Shown one piece after another: positions 53,201 through 61,688 of a DNA stretch of 64,000 bases (its first letter is position 1; every line of letters begins with the position of its first letter). A model generated the notes under the pieces. It saw only the letters and a program-made list of their open reading frames with translations. It was not told the DNA's origin and did no database searches. The DNA lies in contig AP012044.1 in NCBI GenBank assembly GCA_000283575.1, positions 1,922,001 to 1,986,000 of the forward strand, written 5' to 3'. The translations under genes and the position numbers were made by a program. Source of the stretch: Oscillibacter valericigenes Sjm18-20 (GTDB lineage Bacteria > Bacillota > Clostridia > Oscillospirales > Oscillospiraceae).

Positions 53201-53700
53201 TTGCCGGCGTGGTCACCTCAAGTAAGACGAAAACCACGAAGAACAACTCCCTGATGGCCTACGTGACAATGGAGGACGACACCGCCGCCATCGAACTTTT
53301 ATGCTTTTCCCGGACGCTGGACGCCTGCGGCGCGTGCCTGCAGGAGAATCAGGCAGTGGAGGTGCAGGGAAAGCTCTCCGTCCGGGATGAAAAGGCCCCT
53401 CAGATTCTGTGCGATTCCGCGGTCCCGCTGGGCGGCGGCGCGCCGCTTCCGGCTCCGGTTCCGGCGGAGAGTGAAAAGAAACTGGCGGGGGGCAGTGTCC
53501 TCTATCTGAAATTCCCAGGAAAGGACAGCCCCGAGCTTCATCACATGAAGCTGGTGTTTGAGATGTTTCCCGGCAGCACGCCGGTGAAGCTGGTGATGGC
53601 GGACACCCGGAAAGTGTTCGGTATTCGGCTGCTGCTCCATCAGGCGCTTTTGCAGGAGGCGAGAGAGACTCTGGGCGAGGAGAACGTGGTTGTCAAATAA
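50209..53700 (+). CDS. dnaE: DNA polymerase III subunit alpha
   Basis: 1163 residues. The N-terminal PHP domain (FVHLHVHTEFSLLDG) precedes the palm with GPGRGSAAGSMVSY and the catalytic aspartates in PDIDMDFGDVRR (about residues 396-407). Fingers, a helix-hairpin-helix region and a C-terminal OB fold (VRIAGVVTSSKTKTTKN) follow. This is the DnaE1-length enzyme. AGGAG precedes the ATG. Confidence 0.96.
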   Translation: MSFVHLHVHTEFSLLDGACRIKELPGVLKEMGQTACAITDHGVMYGVIDFYRACKDAGVKPIIGCEVYVAPRGRTRFQKQHEFDAESRHLVLLCENEEGYRNLSYIVSMAWTEGFYIKPRVDMGLLQEHHQGLIALSACLAGEIPRRLRNGEYDTAKAVALEMADIFGPDHFYLELQDHGIPDQQKVNRGLLKLHQETGLPMVCTNDSHYLRKEDADAHDVLLCIQTGKLLADENRMRYEPRNFYLRSEQEMRALFEGYEDAVDNTGKIAERCNVEFVFGKYQLPEFKLPEGYDSYTYLKELCDRGFAQRYGDAHPEYRRQMSYELEMIEKMGFTDYFLIVSDFVRYAKSAGIPVGPGRGSAAGSMVSYCLYITDVEPMRFGLYFERFLNPERVSMPDIDMDFGDVRRGEVVDYVRRKYGDDHVAQIVTFGTMAARGVIRDVGRVMGLPYAEVDTIAKQVPNTLHITLSDALRLSKPLSDLYEGDDNVKTLIDTARKLEGMPRNASTHAAGVVITKKPVYEYVPLAKNDDAVVCQYIMTTLEELGLLKMDFLGLRNLTVLDDAVKMVQAERPGFRLEDIPEDDAPTYEMLGQGKTIGVFQMESTGMTGVCVGLKPRSIEDISSIIALYRPGPMDSIPKFIACAQNPKKISYLHPSLEPILSITYGCILYQEQVIEIFRRLAGYSLGQADMVRRAISKKKAAQIVREKDAFIRGDRERNIPGCVANGIPEETAEAIYQEIYDFANYAFNKAHSVSYAVVAYQTAYFKCHFPKEYMAALLTSVLDNSAKIAGYITECRDWGIKLLPPDINCSCDTFTVEEGGIRFGLAAVKNIGRGFIQAVMREREDRPFSSLSDFCARMNGSDMNKRAVENLIRSGAFDGFGAKRSQLIRVFETVMDSIANASRQNVEGQLDFFSMAAGDAAEPKPPKEADLPDIPEFSQQELMNMEKETTGLYLSGHPMDAYRDEVKRLNAPAIASILDDFAQEGGPTRFADGQRVRIAGVVTSSKTKTTKNNSLMAYVTMEDDTAAIELLCFSRTLDACGACLQENQAVEVQGKLSVRDEKAPQILCDSAVPLGGGAPLPAPVPAESEKKLAGGSVLYLKFPGKDSPELHHMKLVFEMFPGSTPVKLVMADTRKVFGIRLLLHQALLQEARETLGEENVVVK

Positions 53701-53701
53701 G

Positions 53702-53742
53702 AAGACCGTCCCGCCGCATAAATATGTGACGGGACGGTCTTC
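53702..53742. terminator. bidirectional terminator between dnaE and metA
   Basis: GAAGACCGTCCCG pairs with CGGGACGGTCTTC across 16 bases, with T-rich flanks on both strands. Confidence 0.8.
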
Positions 53743-53782
53743 TGTTTGCAAAGAAATTAACAGGAGCCTTCAGAGAGTATTT

Positions 53783-54724
53783 TCAGAGATCCTCCGTTCG
53801 CTTGCCCAGTCGGATATCCCGGATGTTATAGGGAACGGTCTGGTATACGTTGTAGTTCAGCCAGTTGGAGTACAGTAGGTTCGCGCAGGAGCGCCAAGTG
53901 ACCACCGGCGTCCGGGTTGGGTCATCGTTTGGAAAGTAATGCTTCGGCAGTTGGATGGCGCCTCCGGCGGCCGCGTCCCGGTCATATTCCTTTTTCAGGG
54001 TGTCCCGGTCATACTCGGCATGGCCCATCAGGAAGATTTGACGGCCACCGTCGGTTTTCACGGCGTAGATCCCGGCCTCTTGCGACGCGGCCAGAATTTT
54101 CAACTCCGGTACGGCCTCAATATCCTCCCGGAACACGGTGGTGTGGCGGGAGTGGGGAACCCAGAACTGGTCGTCAAAGCCGCGGAAGAGGATGAAGTTG
54201 GGGTCTTCCACCGTGTGCAGGAACACGCCGAACAGCTTTTCCGGCAGCGCCCGCTTGGGGATGCCGTAGTGATAGTAAAGCCCCGCCTGGGCGCCCCAGC
54301 AGATGTGGAGGGTGGAGTGAACATGGGTCTTGCTCCACTCCATGATCTCACACAGCTCCGGCCAGTAGTCCACCTCTTCAAAGGGCAGGTTTTCCACCGG
54401 CGCGCCGGTGATGACCAGCCCGTCGAAGTCCCGGTCTTTCACCTCTTTAAACGTTTTGTAAAAGGCCAGCATGTGCTCTTGCGGAGTGTTTTTGGAAATA
54501 TGGCCCGACGGGGCAATCAGCTCCAGTTCGATTTGAAGCGGAGTATTGCCCAGAACCCGGGCCAGCTGCGTTTCCGTGTCCACCTTGGTGGGCATCAGAT
54601 TCAGCAGGAGGATTTGCAGGGGACGGATGTCCTGGGTTATGGCGCGGGTCTCGGTCATAACGAAAATATTTTCATGGGTCAGCGTATCGGTGGCAGGCAG
54701 TTGGTTTGGAATTTTAATAGGCAA
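53783..54724 (-). CDS. metA: homoserine O-acetyltransferase (MetA type)
   Basis: 313 residues. It has the catalytic cysteine in [34 protein letters not shown] and [19 protein letters not shown]. Substrate choice in MetA depends on one residue: GAPVE (Glu) as here goes with acetyl-CoA, while Gly at that place goes with succinyl-CoA. The start is TTG at 54724, because the codons before it hold AAGGAG. It lies 52 bases after metY, which uses its product O-acetylhomoserine. Confidence 0.94.
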   Translation of the reverse strand: MPIKIPNQLPATDTLTHENIFVMTETRAITQDIRPLQILLLNLMPTKVDTETQLARVLGNTPLQIELELIAPSGHISKNTPQEHMLAFYKTFKEVKDRDFDGLVITGAPVENLPFEEVDYWPELCEIMEWSKTHVHSTLHICWGAQAGLYYHYGIPKRALPEKLFGVFLHTVEDPNFILFRGFDDQFWVPHSRHTTVFREDIEAVPELKILAASQEAGIYAVKTDGGRQIFLMGHAEYDRDTLKKEYDRDAAAGGAIQLPKHYFPNDDPTRTPVVTWRSCANLLYSNWLNYNVYQTVPYNIRDIRLGKRTEDL

Positions 54725-54776
54725 AACTGGTTCTCCTTTCAAAGCGCCGAGGTGGGAGAATTCTGCGGATGGATTT

Positions 54777-56066
54777 TTAGTCCCGCACCTGATCCAGCGC
54801 CTGAGAGATGTCCCCGATCAGGTCGTCCTTACTCTCAAGACCGCAGCTCATGCGGACAAGGCCCGCGGGAACGCCGGCGGCTTTGAGCTGCTCGTCGGAC
54901 ATCTGGCGGTGAGTGGAGCTGGCGGGATTGAGGCAGCAGGTCCGGGCGTCCGCTACGTGTGTCTCGATGGCGGCCAGCTTCAAATGCTTCATGAATTCGC
55001 CGGCGGCCTGGCGCCCGTCCTTGAGCTCAAAGGAGACCACGCCGCAGGACCCGTGGGGCAGATACTTTTCTGCCAGCGCATGGTACTTGTCGCCGGGCAG
55101 ACCACAAAAGCTGACGGAGGCTACCTTCGGGTGCGCCGCCAGAAACTCTGCCACGGCCTGGCCGTTCTCACAGTGGCGGGCCATGCGGACATGGAGGCTC
55201 TCCAGCCCCAGATTCAGGTAGAATGCGTGCTGGGGGGACTGGATGGAGCCGAAGTCCCGCATGAGCTGGGCGGTGCATTTCGTGATAAACGCGCCCTCTT
55301 TGCCGAACTTCTCGGCATAGGTGATTCCGTGGTAGCTGTCGTCGGGCGTGCACAGGCCGGGGAACTTCTCGGCGTGAGCCAGCCAGTCAAATTTGCCGGA
55401 GTCCACGATGGCCCCACCCACGGCGGCGCCGTGGCCGTCCATATATTTGGTGGTGGAGTGGGTGACGATGTCCGCGCCCCATTCAAAGGGGCGGCAGTTG
55501 ATGGGAGTTGCAAACGTGTTGTCCACGATCAGGGGCACGCCGTGGCTGTGGGCCGCCCGGGCGAATTTCTCAATGTCCAGCACCGTGAGAGCGGGGTTTG
55601 CGATGGTCTCGCCGAAAACGCATTTGGTGTTGGGTTGGAAAGCGGCGTCCAGTTCCTCCGCCGTACAGTCCGGGGTGACGAAGGTGCATTCCACGCCCAT
55701 CTTCGCCATGGTGACGGAGATGAGGTTAAAGGTGCCGCCGTAAATACTGGAGGAGGCCACGATGTGGTCGCCGCAGGAGGCGATGTTGAACAGGGCGAAG
55801 AAGTTGGCCGCCTGACCGGAGGAGGTGAGCATCGCCGCCGTGCCGCCCTCCAGAGCGGCGATCTTCGCCGCCACGTAGTCGTTGGTGGGATTTTGGAGCC
55901 GGGTGTAGAAATAGCCGTTGGCCTCCAGGTCAAAGAGCTTTCCCATGTCCTCGGAGGTGTCGTACTTGAAGGTGGTGGACTGAACGATGGGGATCTGACG
56001 GGGCTCGCCATTGCCGGGAGTATAGCCGCCCTGAACGCAGATGGTCTCGATTTTCTGGTTGCTCAT
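54777..56066 (-). CDS. metY: O-acetylhomoserine sulfhydrylase
   Basis: 429 residues, PLP-dependent. It has [20 protein letters not shown] at the N-terminus, [39 protein letters not shown] and the PLP lysine in [12 protein letters not shown]. It makes homocysteine from O-acetylhomoserine and sulfide. The ATG at 56066 follows AAGGAG; the upstream open frame is T-box leader. First gene of the metY-metA operon. Confidence 0.95.
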   Translation of the reverse strand: MSNQKIETICVQGGYTPGNGEPRQIPIVQSTTFKYDTSEDMGKLFDLEANGYFYTRLQNPTNDYVAAKIAALEGGTAAMLTSSGQAANFFALFNIASCGDHIVASSSIYGGTFNLISVTMAKMGVECTFVTPDCTAEELDAAFQPNTKCVFGETIANPALTVLDIEKFARAAHSHGVPLIVDNTFATPINCRPFEWGADIVTHSTTKYMDGHGAAVGGAIVDSGKFDWLAHAEKFPGLCTPDDSYHGITYAEKFGKEGAFITKCTAQLMRDFGSIQSPQHAFYLNLGLESLHVRMARHCENGQAVAEFLAAHPKVASVSFCGLPGDKYHALAEKYLPHGSCGVVSFELKDGRQAAGEFMKHLKLAAIETHVADARTCCLNPASSTHRQMSDEQLKAAGVPAGLVRMSCGLESKDDLIGDISQALDQVRD

Positions 56067-56099
56067 GGTTTTGAACTCCTTTCCGTTTGACACCCTGAG

Positions 56100-56380
56100 G
56101 CAAAAGAAAAAGACCTCCGCCTCAAAGCATCCTTTGAGACGAAAGTCACATAACTTCCGCGGTACCACTCAAATTGCGTGCACAAAGGCACGCCTCCTCA
56201 CAGGCTCCAACAAGCCCTCTGCCTTAACGCGGCGACACGGAAAGACCTATCCCATTGCGGGTTCGCCCTTTCAGCTCGGGAGCCATAGGCATTGGAGGCG
56301 TTTTCCCACCGGCTCACACCAGCCGCCGGCTCTCTGAAAGGTCCGCGTCCCCGCCCTCTCCGTCACTGCCTTTTCATATT
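56100..56380 (-). promoter_or_regulatory. T-box leader, methionine-type, controlling metY-metA
   Basis: On the minus strand the leader contains the T-box sequence GAGTGGTACCGCGG (near 56170-56157), a stem I with AGAGAG and a GGTGTGAG loop, and a terminator hairpin followed by GTCTTTTTCTTTT just before metY. The probable specifier loop reads CTATGGC or CAATGCC, giving AUG (Met) either way. Uncharged tRNA-Met would favour the antiterminator and switch the operon on. Confidence 0.9.
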
Positions 56381-56386
56381 GGTGCC

Positions 56387-56414
56387 ATTTTAGCATGGCT
56401 TTTTGAAATGTCAA
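56387..56414 (-). promoter_or_regulatory. promoter of the T-box/metY transcript
   Basis: On the minus strand, TTGACA at 56414-56409, 16 bases, TAAAAT at 56392-56387. Confidence 0.7.
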
Positions 56415-56509
56415 GAGGTTTTTTTGGTATTTTCCTGTGGAGCGACAGAAAATGTTCCTGAGCGGGTGGAAAACGGCAGAACTGCGGCGGGCGGCTTTAA
56501 AATCCCGCA

Positions 56510-56539
56510 TTGACGGGGCGGCGCTTTTTGAAGTATAAT
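56510..56539 (+). promoter_or_regulatory. promoter of the methyltransferase gene
   Basis: TTGACG at 56510-56515, 18 bases, TATAAT at 56534-56539, 45 bases before the start codon. Confidence 0.6.
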
Positions 56540-56583
56540 ATTATGATTGATTTGTTATCACACAGGAAAACGGAGGAACCAAC

Positions 56584-57447
56584 ATGTGGATTGCGGATAG
56601 CTGGCGGGATTATGAATTGCTGGACTGCGGCGGCGGCGAAAAGCTGGAGCGCTGGGCGGGGCAGCTCCTGGTGCGCCCGGACCCTCAGGCCATCTGGGAG
56701 ACGGACCACGGTGATCCCGGCTGGAAGCGGGCCAACGGGCGGTATCTCCGCTCCCAGACTGGCGGCGGACACTGGGAAAAGGGAAAGCTTCCGGAGCGCT
56801 GGGAGATGCACTACAAAGAACTGACCTTTCAGGTGAAGCCCATGAATTTCAAGCATACGGGCCTGTTCCCGGAACAGGCCGTCAATTGGGACTTCGCCAT
56901 GGAAAAGATCAAAAACGCCGGACGGCCCATCCGGGTTTTGAACTTGTTTGCCTATACGGGCGGGGCCACGGTGGCCTGCGCCAAGGCCGGGGCAAGCGTA
57001 TGCCATGTAGACGCGGCGAAGGGCATGGTGGCCTGGGCAAAGGAGAACGCGAAGCTCTCGGGCCTTACGGACGCGCCCGTCCGATGGATCGTGGATGACT
57101 GCGGAAAATTTGTGGAGCGGGAAATCCGGCGGGGGAAGACCTACGACGCCATCATCATGGACCCGCCCAGCTATGGCCGGGGACCCGGCGGCGAGGTCTG
57201 GAAACTGGAGGAAAATCTGTACGAGTTTGCAAAGCTCTGCACGGGTGTGCTTTCCGACAAGCCGCTGTTCGTGCTCATTAACTCCTATACCACTGGCCTT
57301 GCCCCGTCGGTGCTGGGATATCTGCTGGGCATTTTGATGAAGGAAAAGTACGGCGGCAAGTGCATGTGGGACGAGCTGGGCCTTCCGGTGACAAGAACCG
57401 GATTGTGCCTTCCGTGCGGCGCCACGGGACGCTGGCTGAGCGAATAA
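56584..57447 (+). CDS. class I SAM-dependent methyltransferase, RlmI/RlmK-like
   Basis: 287 residues. The SAM-binding motif RVLNLFAYTGGATVACAKAG precedes the acidic motif CHVDAAKGMVAWAKENA and IIMDPPSYGRGPGGEVWKLE, where DPPSYGRG is the N-methylase/rRNA methylase signature. It resembles the catalytic half of 23S rRNA methyltransferases without an N-terminal PUA domain. AACGGAGG precedes the ATG. The target base is unknown. Confidence 0.87.
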   Translation: MWIADSWRDYELLDCGGGEKLERWAGQLLVRPDPQAIWETDHGDPGWKRANGRYLRSQTGGGHWEKGKLPERWEMHYKELTFQVKPMNFKHTGLFPEQAVNWDFAMEKIKNAGRPIRVLNLFAYTGGATVACAKAGASVCHVDAAKGMVAWAKENAKLSGLTDAPVRWIVDDCGKFVEREIRRGKTYDAIIMDPPSYGRGPGGEVWKLEENLYEFAKLCTGVLSDKPLFVLINSYTTGLAPSVLGYLLGILMKEKYGGKCMWDELGLPVTRTGLCLPCGATGRWLSE

Positions 57448-57467
57448 GCGATGGGAAGTAAAGAGTG

Positions 57468-58316
57468 ATGTCAACGATTCTCCAAACGGAAAACCTCCAA
57501 TACATCTATCCGGCGGTTGAGGAGGGGGAAGGGGCCACGGTGGCCCTGCGGGGCGTGGACCTGAAAATCGAAAAGGGGTCCTTTGTGGTGATTCTGGGCC
57601 ATAACGGGTCCGGAAAATCCACGCTGTCCAAGACTTTCAACGCCATTCTACTGCCCTCCGCGGGCAGCGTATACGTGGAGGGAATGAACACGGACGACGA
57701 AGAACACCTGCTGGACATTCGCCGCAGGGTGGGGATGGTGTTTCAGAACCCGGACAACCAGATCGTGTCCAACGTGGTGGAGGAGGACGTGGCGTTCGCT
57801 CCGGAGAATCTGGGCGTCCCCACAGCGGAGATTCGGCAGAGGGTGGACCGGGCGCTGGACGCGGTGGGCATGGTGGAGTTTGCACAACACGCGCCGCACC
57901 TGCTCTCCGGCGGACAAAAACAGCGCATTGCCATCGCGGGCGTGATTGCCATGGAGCCGGACTGTATCGTTCTGGACGAGGCCACCGCCATGCTGGACCC
58001 CACGGGGAGGCGGGAGGTTCTGTCTACCGCCCACTGGCTGAATCGGGAAAAGGGCATCACTGTGGTGCTCATCACCCACCACATGAACGAGGCGGAGGAT
58101 GCTGACCGCGTGATCGTCATGGACGACGGAAAAATTGCCATGGACGGCGCGCCCAAAGAGGTCTTTGTCCGGGTGGAGGAGCTGCGCAGCCTTGGATTGA
58201 CGGTGCCGGACACCGTGGATCTGTTGGACCGGCTGCGCAGGGACGGACTGGACCTGCCGCTGGATGCCCTCACCGTGGATGCGTGCGCGGATGCGGTGGC
58301 AGAGGCACTGCGATAA
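57468..58316 (+). CDS. ecfA1: ECF transporter ATPase EcfA1
   Basis: 282 residues. Walker A ILGHNGSGKSTLSKT, Q-loop VFQNPDNQIVSNVVEEDV, signature LSGGQKQRIAIAG, Walker B CIVLDEATAMLDP and VLITHHMNEAEDAD are all present. First of three coupled genes of an energy-coupling-factor vitamin transporter module; no S component is next to it. ATG at 57468 (GTG at 57465 also possible). Confidence 0.93.
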   Translation: MSTILQTENLQYIYPAVEEGEGATVALRGVDLKIEKGSFVVILGHNGSGKSTLSKTFNAILLPSAGSVYVEGMNTDDEEHLLDIRRRVGMVFQNPDNQIVSNVVEEDVAFAPENLGVPTAEIRQRVDRALDAVGMVEFAQHAPHLLSGGQKQRIAIAGVIAMEPDCIVLDEATAMLDPTGRREVLSTAHWLNREKGITVVLITHHMNEAEDADRVIVMDDGKIAMDGAPKEVFVRVEELRSLGLTVPDTVDLLDRLRRDGLDLPLDALTVDACADAVAEALR

Positions 58317-58339
58317 AAGAGACAGGAAGGAATAAACCA

Positions 58340-59206
58340 TTGGAACCAATTTTAAAGGTCGTACACCTGACCCATATCTATGGGACCGGAACACCCTTTG
58401 AGCGCAGTGCTGTGGAGGATATGAGCTTCGACGTGGCGGACGGGGAATTTTTGGGCATCATCGGTCACACCGGCTCGGGAAAATCCACTCTTATCCAGCA
58501 TCTCAATGGCCTTTTGAAGCCCTCCTCCGGGCAGATACTGTTGGAGGGAAAGGACATCTGGGCTGAGCCGAAGAAAATCCGGGACGTGCGGTTCCGGGTG
58601 GGCCTGGTGTTTCAGTACCCGGAATACCAGCTTTTTGAGGAGACGGTCTATAAGGACATCGCTTTCGGCCCCACCAATATGGGGAAGACCGGGGATGAGC
58701 TGGACTGCTGCGTCCGTGAGGCCGCGCGCCTTGTGGGCATCCGGGACGACCAGCTGGAAAAGTCCCCCTTTGAGCTCTCCGGCGGGCAAAAGCGGCGGGT
58801 GGCGCTGGCGGGTGTGCTGGCTATGCAGCCGAGGGTGCTGATTCTGGACGAGCCCACGGCGGGACTGGATCCGGCAGGCCGGGAAAACCTGTTGGCCAAC
58901 ATCCGGGACTATCACCGGAATAAAAACGGCACGGTCATCATGGTCAGCCACAGCATGGAGGAGGTGGCCCAGAACGTGGACCGTATTCTGGTTCTGAAAT
59001 CCGCCCGCGTGCTGATGCAGGGGACGCCGAAGGATGTCTTCTGCCGCGCGGACGAACTACTGTCCGCCGGGCTGGATGTGCCCCAGATCACCCGGGTCGC
59101 CATGGCGCTTAAGGAGCGGGGCCTTGCCGTGGACCCGGCGGTTTACACCACGGAGGCTTTGGAGCGGCAGCTCCTGACGCTTCGGAAGGGAGCGGCGGGA
59201 TGCTGA
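58340..59206 (+). CDS. ecfA2: ECF transporter ATPase EcfA2
   Basis: 288 residues. Walker A IIGHTGSGKSTLIQHLNG, Q-loop VFQYPEYQLFEETVYKD, signature LSGGQKRRVALAGVLAM and Walker B VLILDEPTAGLDP. The YPEYQLF spelling is characteristic of EcfA2. TTG start with GGAAGG upstream. The end overlaps ecfT by 7 bases. Confidence 0.93.
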   Translation: MEPILKVVHLTHIYGTGTPFERSAVEDMSFDVADGEFLGIIGHTGSGKSTLIQHLNGLLKPSSGQILLEGKDIWAEPKKIRDVRFRVGLVFQYPEYQLFEETVYKDIAFGPTNMGKTGDELDCCVREAARLVGIRDDQLEKSPFELSGGQKRRVALAGVLAMQPRVLILDEPTAGLDPAGRENLLANIRDYHRNKNGTVIMVSHSMEEVAQNVDRILVLKSARVLMQGTPKDVFCRADELLSAGLDVPQITRVAMALKERGLAVDPAVYTTEALERQLLTLRKGAAGC

Positions 59207-60003
59207 AGGATATCACGCTGGGTCAGTATTTCCCCGGCGATACCATCGCCCACCGGCTGGACCCCAGAACAAAGCTGCTGCTGGTGGTTCTCTATATCGT
59301 GGGGCTGTTCTGCGCAGACTCCGGGCTGACATACGGGGTTATGATCGCCGTGTTTCTAACCTGCGCCCGTATCTCCAAGGTGGGGGCTAAAGCGCTGGTG
59401 CGGGGTTTGAAGCCGGTGCTGCTGATTATTATCTTTACCGGCATTTTGAATTTGTTTTTCACCCCCGGAGATTATCTGTTTCAATTTGGCGTGCTCCATA
59501 TCTCACGGCAGGGGATCAAGCTGGCTGTACAGATGGTGCTGCGCATCATGCTGCTGATTATGGGCACGTTCCTCCTGACTTACACCACCAGTCCCATCCG
59601 GCTCACAGACGGACTGGAACGGTTGCTGGGAGGACTTAAAAAGCTCCATGTGCCGGTCCACGAGCTGGCGATGATGATGTCCATTGCGCTGCGGTTCATC
59701 CCGACACTAATCGAGGAGACGGACAAGATCATGTCTGCCCAGAAGGCCCGGGGCGCGGACTTTGAGAGCGGAAATCTGTTTCACAAGGCAAAGGCTCTGA
59801 TTCCCATTCTGGTGCCGCTGTTCATCAGTGCGTTCCGCAGGGCGGACGAGCTGGCCGTCGCCATGGAGTGCCGCTGTTACCACGGCGGTGAGGGGAGGAC
59901 AAAGCTGAATCCCCTGAAATATGCAGCTAGGGATTATTGGGCGCTGGCCTGCGGCGCGGCCGTTACGGCGGGCGTTATTGTATTGGGCCGGTTCGGATTC
60001 TGA
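59200..60003 (+). CDS. ecfT: ECF transporter transmembrane component EcfT
   Basis: A 267-residue membrane protein. It begins GQYFPGDTIAHRLDPRTKLL, has five or six helices, and carries the coupling-helix motif in MSAQKARGADFESG (ARG) and a second in RRADELAVAMECRCYHGG. It joins EcfA1A2 to interchangeable S components that bind vitamins or metals. Confidence 0.93.
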   Translation: MLKDITLGQYFPGDTIAHRLDPRTKLLLVVLYIVGLFCADSGLTYGVMIAVFLTCARISKVGAKALVRGLKPVLLIIIFTGILNLFFTPGDYLFQFGVLHISRQGIKLAVQMVLRIMLLIMGTFLLTYTTSPIRLTDGLERLLGGLKKLHVPVHELAMMMSIALRFIPTLIEETDKIMSAQKARGADFESGNLFHKAKALIPILVPLFISAFRRADELAVAMECRCYHGGEGRTKLNPLKYAARDYWALACGAAVTAGVIVLGRFGF

Positions 60004-60038
60004 GAAGAACCGGGGCGAAAGAGGGGGTTATTGATTGT

Positions 60039-60917
60039 ATGAAAGACAGGAAGCTGCAGCTTTGGGTGCTGGCGCTGTGCGCCTTGCTGCTGGCAGAGAT
60101 ACTCTGGCAAAGAATCGAAATCCAATCTTTGAGCAACCGGATGAGTGCTCAGGCACAGCAGGATACAGAGGAATTAGACCGGCGGGTGGCGGTTTTGGAA
60201 GATGAGCTGGCGGATTTGAAGCGGACTGCGGCGGAACAGGAGCCTCTGGTGTCATCCTGGCAGATGTCGGCGACCGGGTTGGATACGGCGGAGAGAACGG
60301 TTACATTGCGGGTGGAGGCCAAACTGACCGCAACGGATCAATGTGCTCCGGCGTATCTGACGGCGCGGGGAATCCGGGTGCAGATGGACGGGCAGGAGGA
60401 CGGCGGTTACACGGGCGAAATCACACTGCCGGTAGATACGCAGAGTGTGGACCTGCTCATTTCCGTGGTTGACGGTGGCGAGGAGCGGACGCAGACACTG
60501 CGGAGCGAATCCTCTATGATGGGACTGCTCCCCGTGCGGCTTGGGAGCTTCTCTGGCGATGATGTCTACAATACAGACCAGAAGGGCATGTATTTCACGG
60601 AGTGGACGGTGTCTCTGCTGGATTTGCATGGAGCTGCCGCAACAGCTGCGGATGGAGAGTATCGCCTGTATCGGAACGGAAACATGATTTTTTCCGGCCC
60701 CGCCAAGCAGTCGGAATCCTATAGCTCCTATGAGAGCGGACTCGAGGAGCGGTGTTTTCCCTGCGTCGCCGGAGACAAAATAGAATTGCAGTTTACCTGC
60801 ACGGATGAATACGGCCTTACATACGAATTTCCCCTGAACTGGTGGACAGTCACGGAGAAGGGCGCGGAACGGCACTGGCCGACCTCCGCCTATCCGACGT
60901 TGATCTGGCCTGAATAA
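60039..60917 (+). CDS. membrane-anchored extracytoplasmic protein, unknown
   Basis: 292 residues. One N-terminal signal anchor (LQLWVLALCALLLAEILW) is followed by a short coiled coil (TEELDRRVAVLEDELADLKR) and a beta-rich outer domain containing immunoglobulin-like strands. No family recognised. It sits between ecfT and truA. The ribosome site (GAGGGGG) is about 14 bases from the ATG, so the exact start is uncertain. Confidence 0.7.
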   Translation: MKDRKLQLWVLALCALLLAEILWQRIEIQSLSNRMSAQAQQDTEELDRRVAVLEDELADLKRTAAEQEPLVSSWQMSATGLDTAERTVTLRVEAKLTATDQCAPAYLTARGIRVQMDGQEDGGYTGEITLPVDTQSVDLLISVVDGGEERTQTLRSESSMMGLLPVRLGSFSGDDVYNTDQKGMYFTEWTVSLLDLHGAAATAADGEYRLYRNGNMIFSGPAKQSESYSSYESGLEERCFPCVAGDKIELQFTCTDEYGLTYEFPLNWWTVTEKGAERHWPTSAYPTLIWPE

Positions 60918-60932
60918 GGAGATTTAACTGCC

Positions 60933-61688
60933 ATGCGCAATATTGCCCTGAAATTGATGTACAACGGCACCGCCTATCACGGGTGGCAGGTGCAGAAAAA
61001 CGCCGTTTCCATCTGCGGGACGCTGCAAAAAGCCCTGGCGGAGGTCTGCGGCGGCCCGGTCCATCTCACCGGCTGCGGCCGCACCGACGCGGGTGTTCAC
61101 GCGGAGCGGTATGTGGCGAATTTCCATACGGACAGCCGCATCCCCACGGACCGGCTGCCCGTCGCCGTCAACACCCACACGCCGGAGGACATCGCCGTAA
61201 AGGAGGCGCTGGAAGTGGGCCCGGACTTCAACGCCATCGGGTCCTGTGTGAAAAAAGAGTATACCTATCGGATCTATAATTCTATATTTAAAAATCCGTT
61301 TTATGTAAATCGGGCGTACTTCTATCCCAAGAAGCTGGACGAGGAATTTCTGAACCGCGCGGCGGGGATGTTCGTGGGGACCCACGATTTCGCGGCGGTG
61401 CGGAGCGTGGGAACGGAGACGAAGTCCACCGTTCGCACGATTTATTACTGCGAAGTGTCCCGGGGCGGTGACCTTTTGGAATTAAAGGTCTGCGCCGACG
61501 GTTTTTTGTATAATATGGTGCGTGCCATCACCGGAACGGTGCTGTACGCGGCGGAGGGCAAATTTGCCCCGGAGGATATCCCAGAAATCCTGAAGAGCCG
61601 GGACCGCAGTGCAGCGGGTCCCACCGCGCCGCCGGGAGGACTGTACCTGACGAGACTTTGGTATGAGGATGAACGGCTCAATGGCTGA
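60933..61688 (+). CDS. truA: tRNA pseudouridine synthase A
   Basis: 251 residues. The catalytic aspartate D52 is in GCGRTDAGVHAERYVANF, and FVGTHDFAAV and CADGFLYNMVRAITGTVL are the later TruA landmarks. It modifies U38-U40 in tRNA anticodon stems. Normal length. Confidence 0.95.
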   Translation: MRNIALKLMYNGTAYHGWQVQKNAVSICGTLQKALAEVCGGPVHLTGCGRTDAGVHAERYVANFHTDSRIPTDRLPVAVNTHTPEDIAVKEALEVGPDFNAIGSCVKKEYTYRIYNSIFKNPFYVNRAYFYPKKLDEEFLNRAAGMFVGTHDFAAVRSVGTETKSTVRTIYYCEVSRGGDLLELKVCADGFLYNMVRAITGTVLYAAEGKFAPEDIPEILKSRDRSAAGPTAPPGGLYLTRLWYEDERLNG

